Notes: generated by a model from the sequence alone, not told the origin. A stretch of 64,000 bases of DNA from Bradyrhizobium sp. LLZ17 (GCF_041200145.1 NZ_CP165734.1:310001-374000), one strand, 5' to 3'. Shown: positions 18,180 through 28,493, counted from the first letter of the stretch. Translations and numbers: made by a program.

Positions 18180-18977
18180 TCAGGCGAGCACGCGGCCGCC
18201 GAAGAACGGCGTCAGTGCCGCTGCGAGACCGTGCGTGCGGTTCGAGGTGAAGATCATCTCGGCTCCCGGCTGCGCGATGCCGCTGCTGGGCGGTCCGAGC
18301 ACATCGGAGACACGGCGCGCGATCGCGGGCGCCGGATCGATCCAGTCCACCGGCCAGGGCGCCAGCTTCTTGAACCGGTCGAGCAGCAGCGGATAATGCG
18401 TGCAGGCGAGCACCACCGTATCGGTGCGCGCGCCTGCGTCCGCGGGATCGCCGACGAAACAGGGCGCGAGTTCGGCGAGAATGTCGCCGTCGCTGATCGG
18501 TTGACCGCCGAGCTCGCGTTCGGCGAGCGAAGCGAGTTCGGGCGAGCCGACCAGCGTCACCTCGCAGCCTTGCGCGAAATCGCGGATCAGCGCGTGGGTG
18601 TATTCGCGTTTCACCGTGCCCTTGGTGCCGAGCACCGAGACGCGGCGGCTCTTCGATTGCGCGCAAGCCGGCTTGATCGCCGGCACCGTGCCGACGAAGG
18701 GCACGGAATAGGCGGCTCGCAGGTGCGACATCACCAGGGTGGAGGCGGTGTTGCAGGCGATGACGACGAGATCGGGATCGTGCGTGCCGATCAGCTCGCC
18801 CATCAGCGGCACCACGCGGGCGATGATCTCGTCCTCGCTATGGTGGCCGTACGGGAAGAAGGCGTCGTCGGCAACATAAACATAATGCGCGTCGGGGCGC
18901 GCGGCCACGACCTCGCGGAGCACCGTGAGCCCGCCTAGGCCGGAATCGAATACCAGGATCGTCGGGGAATAAGTCAC
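18180..18977 (-). CDS. murI: Glutamate racemase
   Basis: Interconverts L- and D-glutamate, supplying D-Glu for peptidoglycan. The 265-residue protein has the paired active-site motifs VIACNTAST (first catalytic Cys) and LACTHYPLL (second Cys), and begins with the typical ILVFDSGLGGLTVLREV. It is followed on the same strand by the HpcH-type aldolase, 62 bases away. On the other side is a divergent cytochrome b561 gene. Confidence 0.96.
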   Translation of the reverse strand: MTYSPTILVFDSGLGGLTVLREVVAARPDAHYVYVADDAFFPYGHHSEDEIIARVVPLMGELIGTHDPDLVVIACNTASTLVMSHLRAAYSVPFVGTVPAIKPACAQSKSRRVSVLGTKGTVKREYTHALIRDFAQGCEVTLVGSPELASLAERELGGQPISDGDILAELAPCFVGDPADAGARTDTVVLACTHYPLLLDRFKKLAPWPVDWIDPAPAIARRVSDVLGPPSSGIAQPGAEMIFTSNRTHGLAAALTPFFGGRVLA

Positions 18978-19153
18978 GCCGTCACCCTATCACTGCATGG
19001 TTACCATTCGGTTTTTAGGGCCGTTTTGCGGCGGCGGCCTGGGAGGCTGATTTTGGAACTATTCCATTTCGTGATCGCCGCATATTCCCGTTATCAGCAG
19101 TGATGTCGCGCTGCGGTTCTGGGGCACCCGCAAGTTCTTTGGGGGGAGCTGAC

Positions 19154-19705
19154 ATGATCAGAAATACCAATGCCGGTTGGGGCAGTGTCGCCCGGTGGCT
19201 GCACTGGATTTTGGCGCTGGCGATCGTCGGGACCATCGCCTTCGGCTGGTGGATGAACCACATCCCGGCGCGTCCCGACAAGTTCTTCTATCGCTCGATC
19301 CATGCCGATATCGGCTATTCGATCCTGCTGCTCACGATCATCCGCCTGGTCTGGCGCGCCTTCAACCCGACGCCGGCCATGCCGGCCGAAACCTCGCGGT
19401 GGCAGAAGATCGCCGCCCATGTCAGCCATGGCGCGCTTTATCTCGTCGTCATCCTGGTTGCGATGCTGGGCTGGGCGCATTCCGGCGCGCGCTCGCCCAA
19501 TTACTCGGACTTCTTCGGCCTGTTTCACGTGCCGCAATTCACCTCTCCGGACAAGGCGGCAGCTGACGCCTACGAGGAGCGCCACATCTTCTTTGCCTAT
19601 GTGTTGCTGGTCTTGATCGCGGTTCACGTGATCGCAGCCCTCTGGCACCACTTCATCCGCCGCGACCGCGTCGTGGCGCGCATGGTGACAGACGAGGTGG
19701 GGTAG
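19154..19705 (+). CDS. Cytochrome b561 family protein
   Basis: A 183-residue membrane protein with four spans and His residues in RWLHWILALAI, RSIHADIGYSILL, HVSHGALYLVV and AVHVIAALWHHFI positioned as ligands for two b-type haems, as in the CybB family. It should pass electrons from the quinone pool across the inner membrane. ATG at 19154 is chosen because GGGGGGAG ends six bases upstream and the family start is MIRNTNAGWGSVARWLHW; the frame continues upstream without support. Confidence 0.9.
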   Translation: MIRNTNAGWGSVARWLHWILALAIVGTIAFGWWMNHIPARPDKFFYRSIHADIGYSILLLTIIRLVWRAFNPTPAMPAETSRWQKIAAHVSHGALYLVVILVAMLGWAHSGARSPNYSDFFGLFHVPQFTSPDKAAADAYEERHIFFAYVLLVLIAVHVIAALWHHFIRRDRVVARMVTDEVG

Positions 19706-19724
19706 TGACGCGCTCTCTCCACAT

Positions 19725-19806
19725 CGTCATTGCGAGCGTAGCGAAGCAATCCAGAAATCTTTCCGCTGAGGCGGTCTGGATTGCGTCGCTGCGCTCGCAA
19801 TGACGG
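19725..19806. repeat. Intergenic palindromic repeat, family D
   Basis: Left arm CGTCATTGCGAGCGTAGCGA, right arm CGCTGCGCTCGCAATGACG, with inner arms AGCAATCCAGA and TCTGGATTGCG: an 82-base imperfect palindrome. This is one of the commonest intergenic repeats in Bradyrhizobium-type genomes. Confidence 0.85.
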
Positions 19807-19857
19807 AGTATGATACAGCATCACGACTGATCTAATTTACGATCGTAGGGAGACGCT

Positions 19858-20499
19858 ATGCTCACCGTCCATCACCTCGGCAAGTCCCAGTCCGAGCGTA
19901 TCGTCTGGCTTTGCGAGGAGCTCGAACTTCCCTACGAGCTGAAGCACTACGCGCGCGATTCCATCACCATGCTGGCGCCGCCCGACTACAAGGCGCTGCA
20001 TCCGATCGGGGCGGCGCCGGTCATCACCGACGGTGATCTCGTGCTCGCCGAATCCGGCGCCATCGTCGATTACATCATGGCCAAGCACGGCAACGGCCGT
20101 CTCCTGCTCCGCGCCGATGATCCCGATTTCGCGCAATTCCTGTACTGGTTTCACTTCGCGAACGGCACGCTGCAGGCCGGCATGGGCCGGCTGATGCTCC
20201 TGAACCGGCTCAAGCTCGCAGAAGACAATCCGATGCTGGCCGCGACCAAGGCGCGCGTCGACCGCGCCTTGGATCTGGTCGATGCGCGGGTGCGCTATGC
20301 CGACTATCTGGCGGGAAGCACATTCACCACAGCTGATATCATGATCGTCTTTTCGCTCACCACGATGCGCTACTTCCAGCCCTATGATCTCGCGCGCTGC
20401 CCGAACGTGGTCAAATATCTCGCCCGGATCGGCGCACGGCCGGCGTATCGGCGCGCGATGGAGAAAGGCGATCCCGGCATGGCGCTGCTCTTGAGTTGA
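19858..20499 (+). CDS. Glutathione S-transferase family protein
   Basis: A 213-residue GST. The N-terminal thioredoxin-fold domain starts MLTVHHLGKSQSERIVWLCEELELPYEL, with SER in the region of the catalytic Ser of beta/theta-like GSTs, and PVITDGDLVLAESGAIVDYI is the conserved glutathione-binding segment. The C-terminal all-helical domain follows, with STFTTADIMIVFSL as its N-capping box. A GGGAGAC ribosome-binding site precedes the ATG. Substrate is not predictable. Confidence 0.92.
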   Translation: MLTVHHLGKSQSERIVWLCEELELPYELKHYARDSITMLAPPDYKALHPIGAAPVITDGDLVLAESGAIVDYIMAKHGNGRLLLRADDPDFAQFLYWFHFANGTLQAGMGRLMLLNRLKLAEDNPMLAATKARVDRALDLVDARVRYADYLAGSTFTTADIMIVFSLTTMRYFQPYDLARCPNVVKYLARIGARPAYRRAMEKGDPGMALLLS

Positions 20500-20526
20500 G
20501 TCGCTGCGCCGGACCGCGGCGCCGGT

Positions 20527-21333
20527 TCACGCGATCCTGTTCGTGGTCGCAGCCCGCTCGGTCGCGAGCTGCGTCTGCAAGCGCTCGATGTTCTGCAGCA
20601 GACGCTGGCTGGTCAGCACCAGGAAATAATAGCCGAACTGCGGATCCTGAAAGTAAATCTCGAGCAACCGGTCATAGGTGATCGTCAGCGCCTGTCCGTC
20701 CTCGATGCACTCGATCGTTCCGGTGCGCCGGTTGTCCGGCGTCAGGAAGCCGAGCTCCCCCATCAGCGCGCCGGGCCCGATCTCGACGTTGATCTCCTTG
20801 ACCAGGAACTTGCCGGTGACGGTCAGGAGCATCTCGTGGGCTGGATCGCCCAGCTTGAACAGCGTGTCGCCGCGGCGATATTTGCGCTCGGTCATGAACG
20901 GCTTGAGCCATTCGATCGACATGTCGCCCTCGGCCGCATGTCGCGCCTTCTTGACCAGCTTGAGCATCTGCCGCAGGCGCACGGCGTTGATCGGGAGCAG
21001 CAGCAGGTACAGGACGAACGTGGAGACATTGGCGGAGAGCGCACCGAAAATGGCGAAGAAGGCACAGCCGATCATGTTGGCGACGCGCAGCGGCACCATC
21101 GTCCGCATCAACAGGGTGGCGACGAAGAAGCCGGCGCCGACCGTGGCGAACATATTGGCCAGAGTGATGTTGTGGACAAATATCTCCAGCAACCGATTGA
21201 AGATCGCGTCGTAGGTGACGTTGTTCGGATCAAGGCCCATCTGGACCAGGATCTTCGCAATCCTGAGGTTGTCGGTTGCCGCGTCGAGAATGCGGTCGAG
21301 GATCGACGAAATGTCTGCGCTGCCGGACGGCAT
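20527..21333 (-). CDS. Membrane protein with cyclic nucleotide-binding domain
   Basis: A 268-residue protein with three hydrophobic spans at roughly residues 55-115, then a cyclic nucleotide-binding (CRP-like) domain at about 150-250. LFKLGDPAHEMLLTVTGKFLV and ALMGELGFLTPDNRRTGTIECI match the phosphate-binding cassette region. The architecture resembles Popeye-domain-like membrane proteins. The start MPSGSADISS at 21333 follows a GGGGAC and avoids a longer frame with no conserved sequence. The ligand, if any, is unknown. No nucleotide cyclase is nearby. Confidence 0.82.
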   Translation of the reverse strand: MPSGSADISSILDRILDAATDNLRIAKILVQMGLDPNNVTYDAIFNRLLEIFVHNITLANMFATVGAGFFVATLLMRTMVPLRVANMIGCAFFAIFGALSANVSTFVLYLLLLPINAVRLRQMLKLVKKARHAAEGDMSIEWLKPFMTERKYRRGDTLFKLGDPAHEMLLTVTGKFLVKEINVEIGPGALMGELGFLTPDNRRTGTIECIEDGQALTITYDRLLEIYFQDPQFGYYFLVLTSQRLLQNIERLQTQLATERAATTNRIA

Positions 21334-21595
21334 GGTATTGTCCCCGCGTGAGGCCTTCAGTCCTGGTCGGCATGTTCGGCAGGTATAGCCGAAATCGAAC
21401 GACGACCGCTTGAATGGAATGTTCGGTCGCCCTGCCGCAAGAGGCAAATTTTAGCCTGAACGGCGCTTTGGGCAATTGTCCGTTCGCTGCGGGTATGGCC
21501 GAACGCGCCCGTGATTCGGGCTTTCGAGCGCACGGGCCGCCCGCGAAGCCCCGGCAAGACCGCCGGGACGAATGGGACGGCCGGCGAGATCAGCC

Positions 21596-22672
21596 CTACG
21601 GCTTGCTGACAGGTTGGACGATCTGCTGCTCGACGAGGGCCAGACGGCCCGGCAGAGCGCCGGCGCGCAGCAGCATGGCGACGCTGTTGGCCTCCTCCAT
21701 GGTGAAATTACCGGAGATCTGGACCGAGCCGCCGGTGATCGGCTCGCGGATCACGGGGGCAGAGATCACCTTGTCGTCGAGGACGATGGCGAAAGGCTTT
21801 CCCATGTTCTCTTCGGTGACGTGGGCTAAGCGTCGCGTGCCCCGTCCATTGAAGCGGAACGAGGCGACCGGATCCTTGGTCCCGGTCGCAAAACCCGGAC
21901 CGGCATAGATGATGTCGTCGCCGTCGAGCGCGCTGTCCTTCGCGACCAGATAGGCGCGCTTCTCCTTGAATCCGAACAGGACCTCGGAGCCCGCGGGCGG
22001 CGTGCCGAGCTCGGCCTGTTCCGCCGGCATCGTGGTGTCCACCATGCGGAAGCTGACGCGCACCTTCCTGGCGAACACCGCGGTCACACGCTCGGGGTCC
22101 ATCACACCCGGCAGGAAGATGCGAATGCGATCGGTCCCGTCCGGCTGCACGCTGGCGAGCTTGACGCCGGAATCCTTCAGGCGCTGCTCGACCATCGCGA
22201 TCGCGTCTTCGACCAGATCATGCTGCTGGCGGGCGAAAGTGGCATCCGCCGGCGCAAGCCTGAGCAGGCCGTCGCCGCCGTCGGTCACTTTAAGCGAGCG
22301 TGGGGGCGCTGCATCCGTCGTGAGCTTGCGCACGAGCTGGCTCCGGCTGTTGGCGTCCGCGATGGTTACTTCGACGCTGCCCTCGCTCACCTTGAGGGCC
22401 GAAAATGCCGTGCGGCTCTCCTTGAGGGCCTTATAGACGTCGTCCCGCAAGTCCGTAACCAGCACATCGCGCAAGGCGTCGCTGTCGACCTTGTAGATGA
22501 TGCGTGAGCCGCCCTGCTTCTCCATCAAACTGCCGACGAACGACGCGATCTTCGCGCGCATCTTGTCGAGTTGCGTGTCCTCGGCGGCGGCAGCGCGGGG
22601 CAGGGCGATCGCCGATGCAACGGCGAGCGTGGCGATCAGCCGGGTGATGCGGTCCCGCAGGGGCGTGCTCAT
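21596..22672 (-). CDS. Exported SecD P1-domain-like protein
   Basis: A 358-residue protein with a signal peptide (cleavage near RAAAA-EDTQ) and the periplasmic P1/head region of SecD: QHDLVEDAIAMVEQRLKDSGV, then IRIFLPGVMDPERV, then KPFAIVLDDKVISAPVIREPI and GSVQISGNFTMEEANSVAMLLRAG. The final LLRAGALPGRLALVEQQIV is where the SecD membrane domain would begin, but the protein ends after a few residues, so the six-span translocase domain is missing. It is a soluble or lipoprotein-like SecD relative rather than the translocase subunit. Start at 22672 is set by the signal sequence. Confidence 0.83.
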   Translation of the reverse strand: MSTPLRDRITRLIATLAVASAIALPRAAAAEDTQLDKMRAKIASFVGSLMEKQGGSRIIYKVDSDALRDVLVTDLRDDVYKALKESRTAFSALKVSEGSVEVTIADANSRSQLVRKLTTDAAPPRSLKVTDGGDGLLRLAPADATFARQQHDLVEDAIAMVEQRLKDSGVKLASVQPDGTDRIRIFLPGVMDPERVTAVFARKVRVSFRMVDTTMPAEQAELGTPPAGSEVLFGFKEKRAYLVAKDSALDGDDIIYAGPGFATGTKDPVASFRFNGRGTRRLAHVTEENMGKPFAIVLDDKVISAPVIREPITGGSVQISGNFTMEEANSVAMLLRAGALPGRLALVEQQIVQPVSKP

Positions 22673-22925
22673 GGATGTCCTCGCGTCTTGCGGCAGGGCG
22701 CTGGCCGCCAGTCTTTGGTCCCGCTGCCGAGCAGGGAGGTTCAAAGGGCGGTTGGATCTGGCCGCATCGCCGCAGCCGTTAAGGAATGGACGAACGCCAA
22801 ATCATCCATCATTCTGTCTCCGTTCGACCGGTTGCCAGCGGCGCTGCCGGTCCGGTCGAAGCCTCGCCTGAATCAACGTCAAAAGACAGGGGCTGAGGAC
22901 ATGAATAGAGGGAGGACGAAATTTC

Positions 22926-24833
22926 ATGGCGGGCATCCACGCGCTCGATCGACTGATCGGCAACGACTATCCGGAGCTAGCGACGGACGCGGAGGTTCGC
23001 GCCTTCGAGCAGGTGCCTTACGCAGATCGCGTGGCGGCCGAGAGCACCTATGACGCCATCCGGCTTGGCGCGGCGCGCAACCCGGACGGGGCGGCGATCC
23101 AGTTTCTGCAAAACGCCGATCCCGCCGACGTGCCCGTCGTCGTCACCCATCGCGATTTCATTGCGCGCGTGACGCAGGCCGCCAACATGTTTCACGCGCT
23201 CGGCGCGGAGAAGGGCGACGTCATCAGCTTCATGCTGCCGCTGGTGCCCGACGCGTTCGTGACGCTGTTCGGTGCCGAGGCCGCCGGCATTGCCAATCCC
23301 GTCAATCCGCTGCTCGAGCCGCACCAGCTGGTGGAGATTCTGGAAGCCGCGAAAACCAAGATTTTGGTGGCGCTCGGGCCGATGCCGGGCGCCGACATCT
23401 GGCAGAAGGTCGAGCAGGTCAGGCCGCAACTGAAACACCTCAAGGCGATCGTGCAGGTGTTTGGCGGCGGCGATCCGGCGAACGGCATCTTTGCCTTCAA
23501 CGACCTGATCAAGCAGCAGCCCCCGGACCGGCTGGTCAGCGGGCGCAAGATCGCGGGCCACGACATCGCGGCCTACTTTCACACCGGCGGCACCACCGGC
23601 ACGCCAAAGCTGGTCCGGCACACCCATGCCAACCAGGTCTATCAGGCCTGGGCGCTGGATCTGCTGCTGAAGTCGAAGCCGGGCGCCAATCTGCTGTTCG
23701 GCATGCCGCTGTTTCACGTCGGTGGATCGCTGACCCAGGTGCTGACGATGCTGTCGGCCGGCGGCTCGCTGGTCGTGCTGTCGCCGAGCGGATGGCGCAA
23801 TCCGAATTCGGTAAAGAACATCTGGCAATTGGTCGAACGCTTCAAGCCGGAGGCGCTGTCGAGCGTGCCGACGGTGCTTGCCGCGACGCTTGCGGTGCCG
23901 CCGGGCACCGCCGACATCTCCAGCCTGAAATATGCCGCCGGCGGCGGTTCGGCGATCCCCGTCGCGGTGGGCTCGGCGATCCAGGACAAGCTCAAGCTGC
24001 CGGTGGTCGAGGTCTACGGCATGACGGAGACCTCGAGCGTGCACACGCTGGCCTATCCGTCGCGGCCGATCCGGCTCGGCTCGGTCGGCTTGCCGATGCC
24101 TTATGCGCGCGTGCGCATCGTGCAGCTCGATGCCGACGGCCGGCTGATCCGCGACTGCGCGCCCGACGAGATCGGAGTCGTCATCATGGCCGGGCCCGGC
24201 GTGTTCGGCGGCTACCTCAACGACGAGCACAACAAGGGCGCCTTCGTCGACGGGGTCTGGGTCAATTCCGGCGATCTCGGCCGGCTCGATGCCGACGGTT
24301 ATCTCTGGATCACCGGCCGCGCCAAGGACCTGGTGATCCGCGGCGGCCACAACATCGATCCGGCGCCGATCGAGGAGATCATGTTCCGCCATCCCGCCGT
24401 CGGTTTTGCCGCGGTGGTCGGCCAGCCCGACGCCTACGCCGGCGAGTTGCCAGTCGGATACGTGCAGCTGAAGCCCGGCGCGACGGTCGAACCGGGCGAG
24501 CTCGAGACGTGGGTGCGCGAGCGCACGCCCGAGCGCGCCGCTGTTCCCGTGCAGGTCATTCCAATCGATCCGATGCCGGTCACCGGCGTCGGCAAGGTGT
24601 TCAAGCCGCAATTGCGCTGGGACGCGGCGCAGCGCGTGTTCACGAAAGTGCTGACGCCGCTCATCGCGCGCGGCATCGATTGCAAGGTCAAGGTCGGTGC
24701 CCATGGCAGCCACGGCTCGATCGCGACCGTGACGTTGGCGGGCCTGCCGGCCGATCAGCGCGAGCTGGTTGCGAACGAGGTGCACGCGCTGCTCGCGCCG
24801 TTCGTGATGCGGCATGAGGTGGTGCAGGCGTAG
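22926..24833 (+). CDS. Acyl-CoA synthetase (AMP-binding enzyme)
   Basis: A 635-residue adenylate-forming enzyme. The P-loop-like A3 motif is HTGGTTGTPKLVRHTH at about residue 220; VYGMTETSS is the A5 motif and DLGRLDADGYLWITGRAKD contains A7/A8. These enzymes activate a carboxylic acid to its CoA thioester through an acyl-AMP. The C-terminal MPVTGVGKVFKPQLR carries the catalytic Lys, followed by an unusual extension of about 60 residues with a small alpha/beta domain (IDCKVKVGAHGSHGSIATV). ATG at 22926 follows a GGGAGGA sequence. Substrate not assigned. Confidence 0.92.
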   Translation: MAGIHALDRLIGNDYPELATDAEVRAFEQVPYADRVAAESTYDAIRLGAARNPDGAAIQFLQNADPADVPVVVTHRDFIARVTQAANMFHALGAEKGDVISFMLPLVPDAFVTLFGAEAAGIANPVNPLLEPHQLVEILEAAKTKILVALGPMPGADIWQKVEQVRPQLKHLKAIVQVFGGGDPANGIFAFNDLIKQQPPDRLVSGRKIAGHDIAAYFHTGGTTGTPKLVRHTHANQVYQAWALDLLLKSKPGANLLFGMPLFHVGGSLTQVLTMLSAGGSLVVLSPSGWRNPNSVKNIWQLVERFKPEALSSVPTVLAATLAVPPGTADISSLKYAAGGGSAIPVAVGSAIQDKLKLPVVEVYGMTETSSVHTLAYPSRPIRLGSVGLPMPYARVRIVQLDADGRLIRDCAPDEIGVVIMAGPGVFGGYLNDEHNKGAFVDGVWVNSGDLGRLDADGYLWITGRAKDLVIRGGHNIDPAPIEEIMFRHPAVGFAAVVGQPDAYAGELPVGYVQLKPGATVEPGELETWVRERTPERAAVPVQVIPIDPMPVTGVGKVFKPQLRWDAAQRVFTKVLTPLIARGIDCKVKVGAHGSHGSIATVTLAGLPADQRELVANEVHALLAPFVMRHEVVQA

Positions 24834-24894
24834 GTGAGTGCGGAGCGCCTTTGACGCTCATCCCACGCCATCGAAAAATAGCAAATAGACAGGA

Positions 24895-24912
24895 CTTAGC
24901 ATTTTTGCTAAG
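24895..24912. promoter_or_regulatory. Palindromic operator upstream of toxin-antitoxin pair
   Basis: A perfect 7-bp inverted repeat, CTTAGCA and TGCTAAG, with a four-T loop, ending ten bases before the toxin start codon. In HigBA-type modules the HTH antitoxin binds such a palindrome to repress the operon; that role here is inferred from position. Confidence 0.65.
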
Positions 24913-24921
24913 CTGCCGCTA

Positions 24922-25239
24922 ATGTGGTCCGTTGAGTACCTTCCGGCAGCAGCTGATGAGGAAGCGGCGCTGCCTGTGGACATGCAGGCGCGTTTGGCCC
25001 GCATGTCAGATACGATTAGGCAGCATGGGCTCCTTAACCTGCCCCGCGATTGGGTGAAACCGCTCGGCGATAAGCTCTGGGAATTGCGGGTCACTGGCAG
25101 GGATGGCATAGCGCGCGCCATCTTTGTGACTGCGGCCGGGCAGCGCGTGGTGATTGTCCGCATCTTCGTCAAAAAGACGCAGAAGACGCCGCACCGTGAA
25201 CTCGACCTGGCCAGACAGCGAGCGAAGGAAGTGAGATGA
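24922..25239 (+). CDS. RelE/HigB-type toxin (phage Gp49-like)
   Basis: A 105-residue basic protein of the Gp49/HigB family in the RelE superfamily, whose members are ribosome-dependent mRNA interferases. The segment LWELRVTGRDGIARAIFVTAAG followed by VVIVRIFVKKTQKTPHREL is the characteristic core, with basic residues expected to contact RNA. It is the first gene of a two-gene operon and overlaps the antitoxin gene by four bases. Toxin before antitoxin is the usual order in HigBA modules. Confidence 0.88.
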   Translation: MWSVEYLPAAADEEAALPVDMQARLARMSDTIRQHGLLNLPRDWVKPLGDKLWELRVTGRDGIARAIFVTAAGQRVVIVRIFVKKTQKTPHRELDLARQRAKEVR

Positions 25240-25535
25240 GATCGAAGACCATCAAAGCAGAGGCCATTCACGCGCGGCGTATGAAGAGCAATTCCGCTTA
25301 CCAAAGGGCCTATGATGCGCTTGAGAGCGAATTTGCACTGGTCGACGCCCTGATCCGGGCGCGCACCCGTGCTCATCTCTCTCAGGCGGAAGTCGCAAGC
25401 CGCATGGGTACGACAGAGAGTGCCGTATCTCGGCTTGAGAGCGGGCGCGTCAAACCATCGACGCGCACGCTGGAGCGCTACGCCGAGGCCACCGGTCACA
25501 AATTGCGTATCAGCCTCGAACCAGCGTCACGCTGA
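25236..25535 (+). CDS. HigA-type antitoxin, XRE HTH domain
   Basis: A 99-residue protein with a lambda-repressor-like helix-turn-helix near its C-terminal half: LSQAEVASRMGTTESAVSRLESGR, ending a few residues later at ISLEPASR. It overlaps the toxin stop by four bases (ATGA), which couples translation. It should neutralise the toxin and repress the operon through the palindrome at 24895-24912. The N-terminal ~40 residues, which would contact the toxin, are hydrophilic. Confidence 0.88.
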   Translation: MRSKTIKAEAIHARRMKSNSAYQRAYDALESEFALVDALIRARTRAHLSQAEVASRMGTTESAVSRLESGRVKPSTRTLERYAEATGHKLRISLEPASR

Positions 25536-25605
25536 CACTCGACACCAAGCTACGTGATCGAAAGGCGCGAGGCGCCGTGCTGACCTTTGCTCAAGATACC
25601 TTCGT

Positions 25606-25635
25606 GGAGGGCACGCTCCGCTTTGCCCACCCTAC
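25606..25635. repeat. Partial family F intergenic repeat
   Basis: One arm only, GCACGCTCCGCTTTGCCCAC followed by CCTAC, the reverse complement of the left arm of the element at 59092-59181. The partner arm is missing, so this is a fragment. It lies just beyond the stop of the M20 amidohydrolase gene. Confidence 0.65.
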
Positions 25636-25645
25636 GAGACCGACA

Positions 25646-26818
25646 CTAGCCCGCCGGCATCGTCGTCTCGATCAGGCGCACCCAGAACGACGCGCCGTGT
25701 CCGAGGATGTTGTCGTTGAAGACGTAGGACGGATGGTGGCACTCGTTGCCGTCACCCATGCCGACCAGGATCATCGCGCCGGGACGGGCCTCCAGCATGA
25801 ACGAGAAATCCTCGGCGCCCATCATCGGAACGAACTTGTCGTTGACGCGCTCGGCGCCGACGATGTCGCGGGCGACGTCGGCGGCAACGCCGGCTTCGCG
25901 GGCATGGTTCATCGTCACCGGATACATCCGCGTGTATTTCGTCTCGGCCGACCCGCCATAGGCGCGGGCGACGCTGTCGGCGACCTCGCCGATCCGGCGC
26001 TCGACGAGATCGCGCACCTCGGGGTCGAGCGTGCGCACGGTGCCGCCGAGCTCGGCAGTCTCCGGAATAATGTTGAAGGCGGTGCCGGCGTGGAATTGCG
26101 TGATCGAGATCACGGCCGATTTCAGCGGATCGACGTTGCGCGCGACGATCGATTGCAGCGCGCCCACGATCTGCGAGCCGATCAGCACACTGTCGATTGC
26201 CTTGTGCGGACCGGCGCCGGCGTGGCCGCCCTTGCCGTGGACGGTGATCTGGATGTTGTCGGAGGACGCGAGCATCGGACCGGGCGTGGTCGCGAAATGG
26301 CCTTCGGCGAGACCGGGCATGTTGTGCATGCCGTAGACCTCCTGGATGTTCCAGCGGGCCATCATGCCGTCCTCGACCATCGCCTTGCCGCCACCGCCGC
26401 CTTCTTCCGCGGGCTGGAAGATCACCACAGCGGTGCCGTCGAAATTGCGCGTCTCGGCGAGATATTTTGCCGCGCCGAGCAGCATCGCGGTGTGCCCGTC
26501 ATGGCCGCAGGCGTGCATCTTGCCAGGGACCTTCGAGGCATAAGCTACGCCGGAGGTTTCCATGATCGGCAACGCGTCCATGTCGGCCCGCAAACCGATG
26601 GTCTTGCCGGAGGCGGATTTGCGGCCGCGGATCACGCCGACGACGCCGGTGCGGCCGATCCCCGTCACCACCTCGTCGCAGCCGAATTCACGCAAGCGGT
26701 CGGCGACGATGCCGGCGGTGCGGTGGACTTCGTAGAGCAGCTCCGGGTTCTCGTGGAAGTCATGACGCCAGGCGGCCATTTCGTCGGAGAGGGCGGCGAT
26801 GCGATTGACGATGGGCAT
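25646..26818 (-). CDS. M20 family amidohydrolase (hippurate hydrolase/amino acid deacylase-like)
   Basis: A 390-residue zinc metallohydrolase of the M20D group that removes acyl groups from amino acids. MHACGHDGHTAMLLGAAKYL holds the first metal ligands and FQPAEEGGGGGKAMVEDG the Glu pair; FVPMMGAEDFSFMLEARPG is the C-terminal ligand region. The dimerisation domain lies between. Start MPIVNRIAALSDEMAAWRHD at 26818 is typical of this group; twelve further codons upstream are open but not conserved. The natural substrate cannot be told apart from related N-acyl amino acids. Confidence 0.9.
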   Translation of the reverse strand: MPIVNRIAALSDEMAAWRHDFHENPELLYEVHRTAGIVADRLREFGCDEVVTGIGRTGVVGVIRGRKSASGKTIGLRADMDALPIMETSGVAYASKVPGKMHACGHDGHTAMLLGAAKYLAETRNFDGTAVVIFQPAEEGGGGGKAMVEDGMMARWNIQEVYGMHNMPGLAEGHFATTPGPMLASSDNIQITVHGKGGHAGAGPHKAIDSVLIGSQIVGALQSIVARNVDPLKSAVISITQFHAGTAFNIIPETAELGGTVRTLDPEVRDLVERRIGEVADSVARAYGGSAETKYTRMYPVTMNHAREAGVAADVARDIVGAERVNDKFVPMMGAEDFSFMLEARPGAMILVGMGDGNECHHPSYVFNDNILGHGASFWVRLIETTMPAG

Positions 26819-26851
26819 GGGGCGGATCCCGTCTGTTTTGAATTTTGTCGC

Positions 26852-26941
26852 CATTCCGGGGCGATGCGAAGCATCGAACCCGGAATCCGGAGATTGTAGA
26901 GCGAGATTCCGGGTTCACGCTTCGCGCGCCCCGGAAATGAC
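26852..26941. repeat. Intergenic palindromic repeat, family E, copy 1
   Basis: Opens ATTCCGGGGCGATGCGAAGC and closes GCGCGCCCCGGAAATGA, with inner arms AACCCGGAATC and GATTCCGGGTT: a 90-base imperfect palindrome between the M20 hydrolase gene and purB. Related copies are at 49772-49873 and 55123-55226. Confidence 0.85.
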
Positions 26942-26948
26942 AAGTATA

Positions 26949-28256
<1,308 letters not shown>

Positions 28257-28455
28257 GTGACGGCTCCAAAGAGGTGGGCGGGCGCCCCAGGGGACACCGG
28301 CCAAAATGCTTTTTACGCCGTGATTTAGCAGAGGGGGGGAGGGCGAAACAAACGGCGCAGGCAAGGTAGCGGGGGATGGCCGGGCTATTCACAAGCCTCG
28401 GCTTCTCGCCTGACGCGGCGGATCAGAAATTAACTGTCAATCACGGATCATTGAA

Positions 28456-28477
28456 TGACAGATATTGAAATCTGTCA
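28456..28477. promoter_or_regulatory. Inverted-repeat operator, probable TetR target
   Basis: A perfect 8-bp inverted repeat, TGACAGAT and ATCTGTCA, separated by six bases. It overlaps the -35 box of the promoter at 28465-28493, so a bound repressor would block it. The length and symmetry suit a TetR-family dimer, and a TetR gene is the first clear gene downstream. Autoregulation is inferred. Confidence 0.6.
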
Positions 28478-28493
28478 GCGGGACGTGTATATC
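28465..28493 (+). promoter_or_regulatory. Sigma-70-like promoter
   Basis: TTGAAA at 28465-28470, a 17-base spacer, then TATATC at 28488-28493. This is close to the housekeeping consensus with ideal spacing, unusual in a GC-rich genome. It points toward the TetR gene at 28808, leaving a leader of about 310 bases. Confidence 0.6.

Noticed and set aside
22977..24815. A 612-codon open frame antisense to the acyl-CoA synthetase
   Set aside because: It mirrors the high-GC codon pattern of the sense gene and shows no family features; the sense gene has all adenylate-forming motifs.
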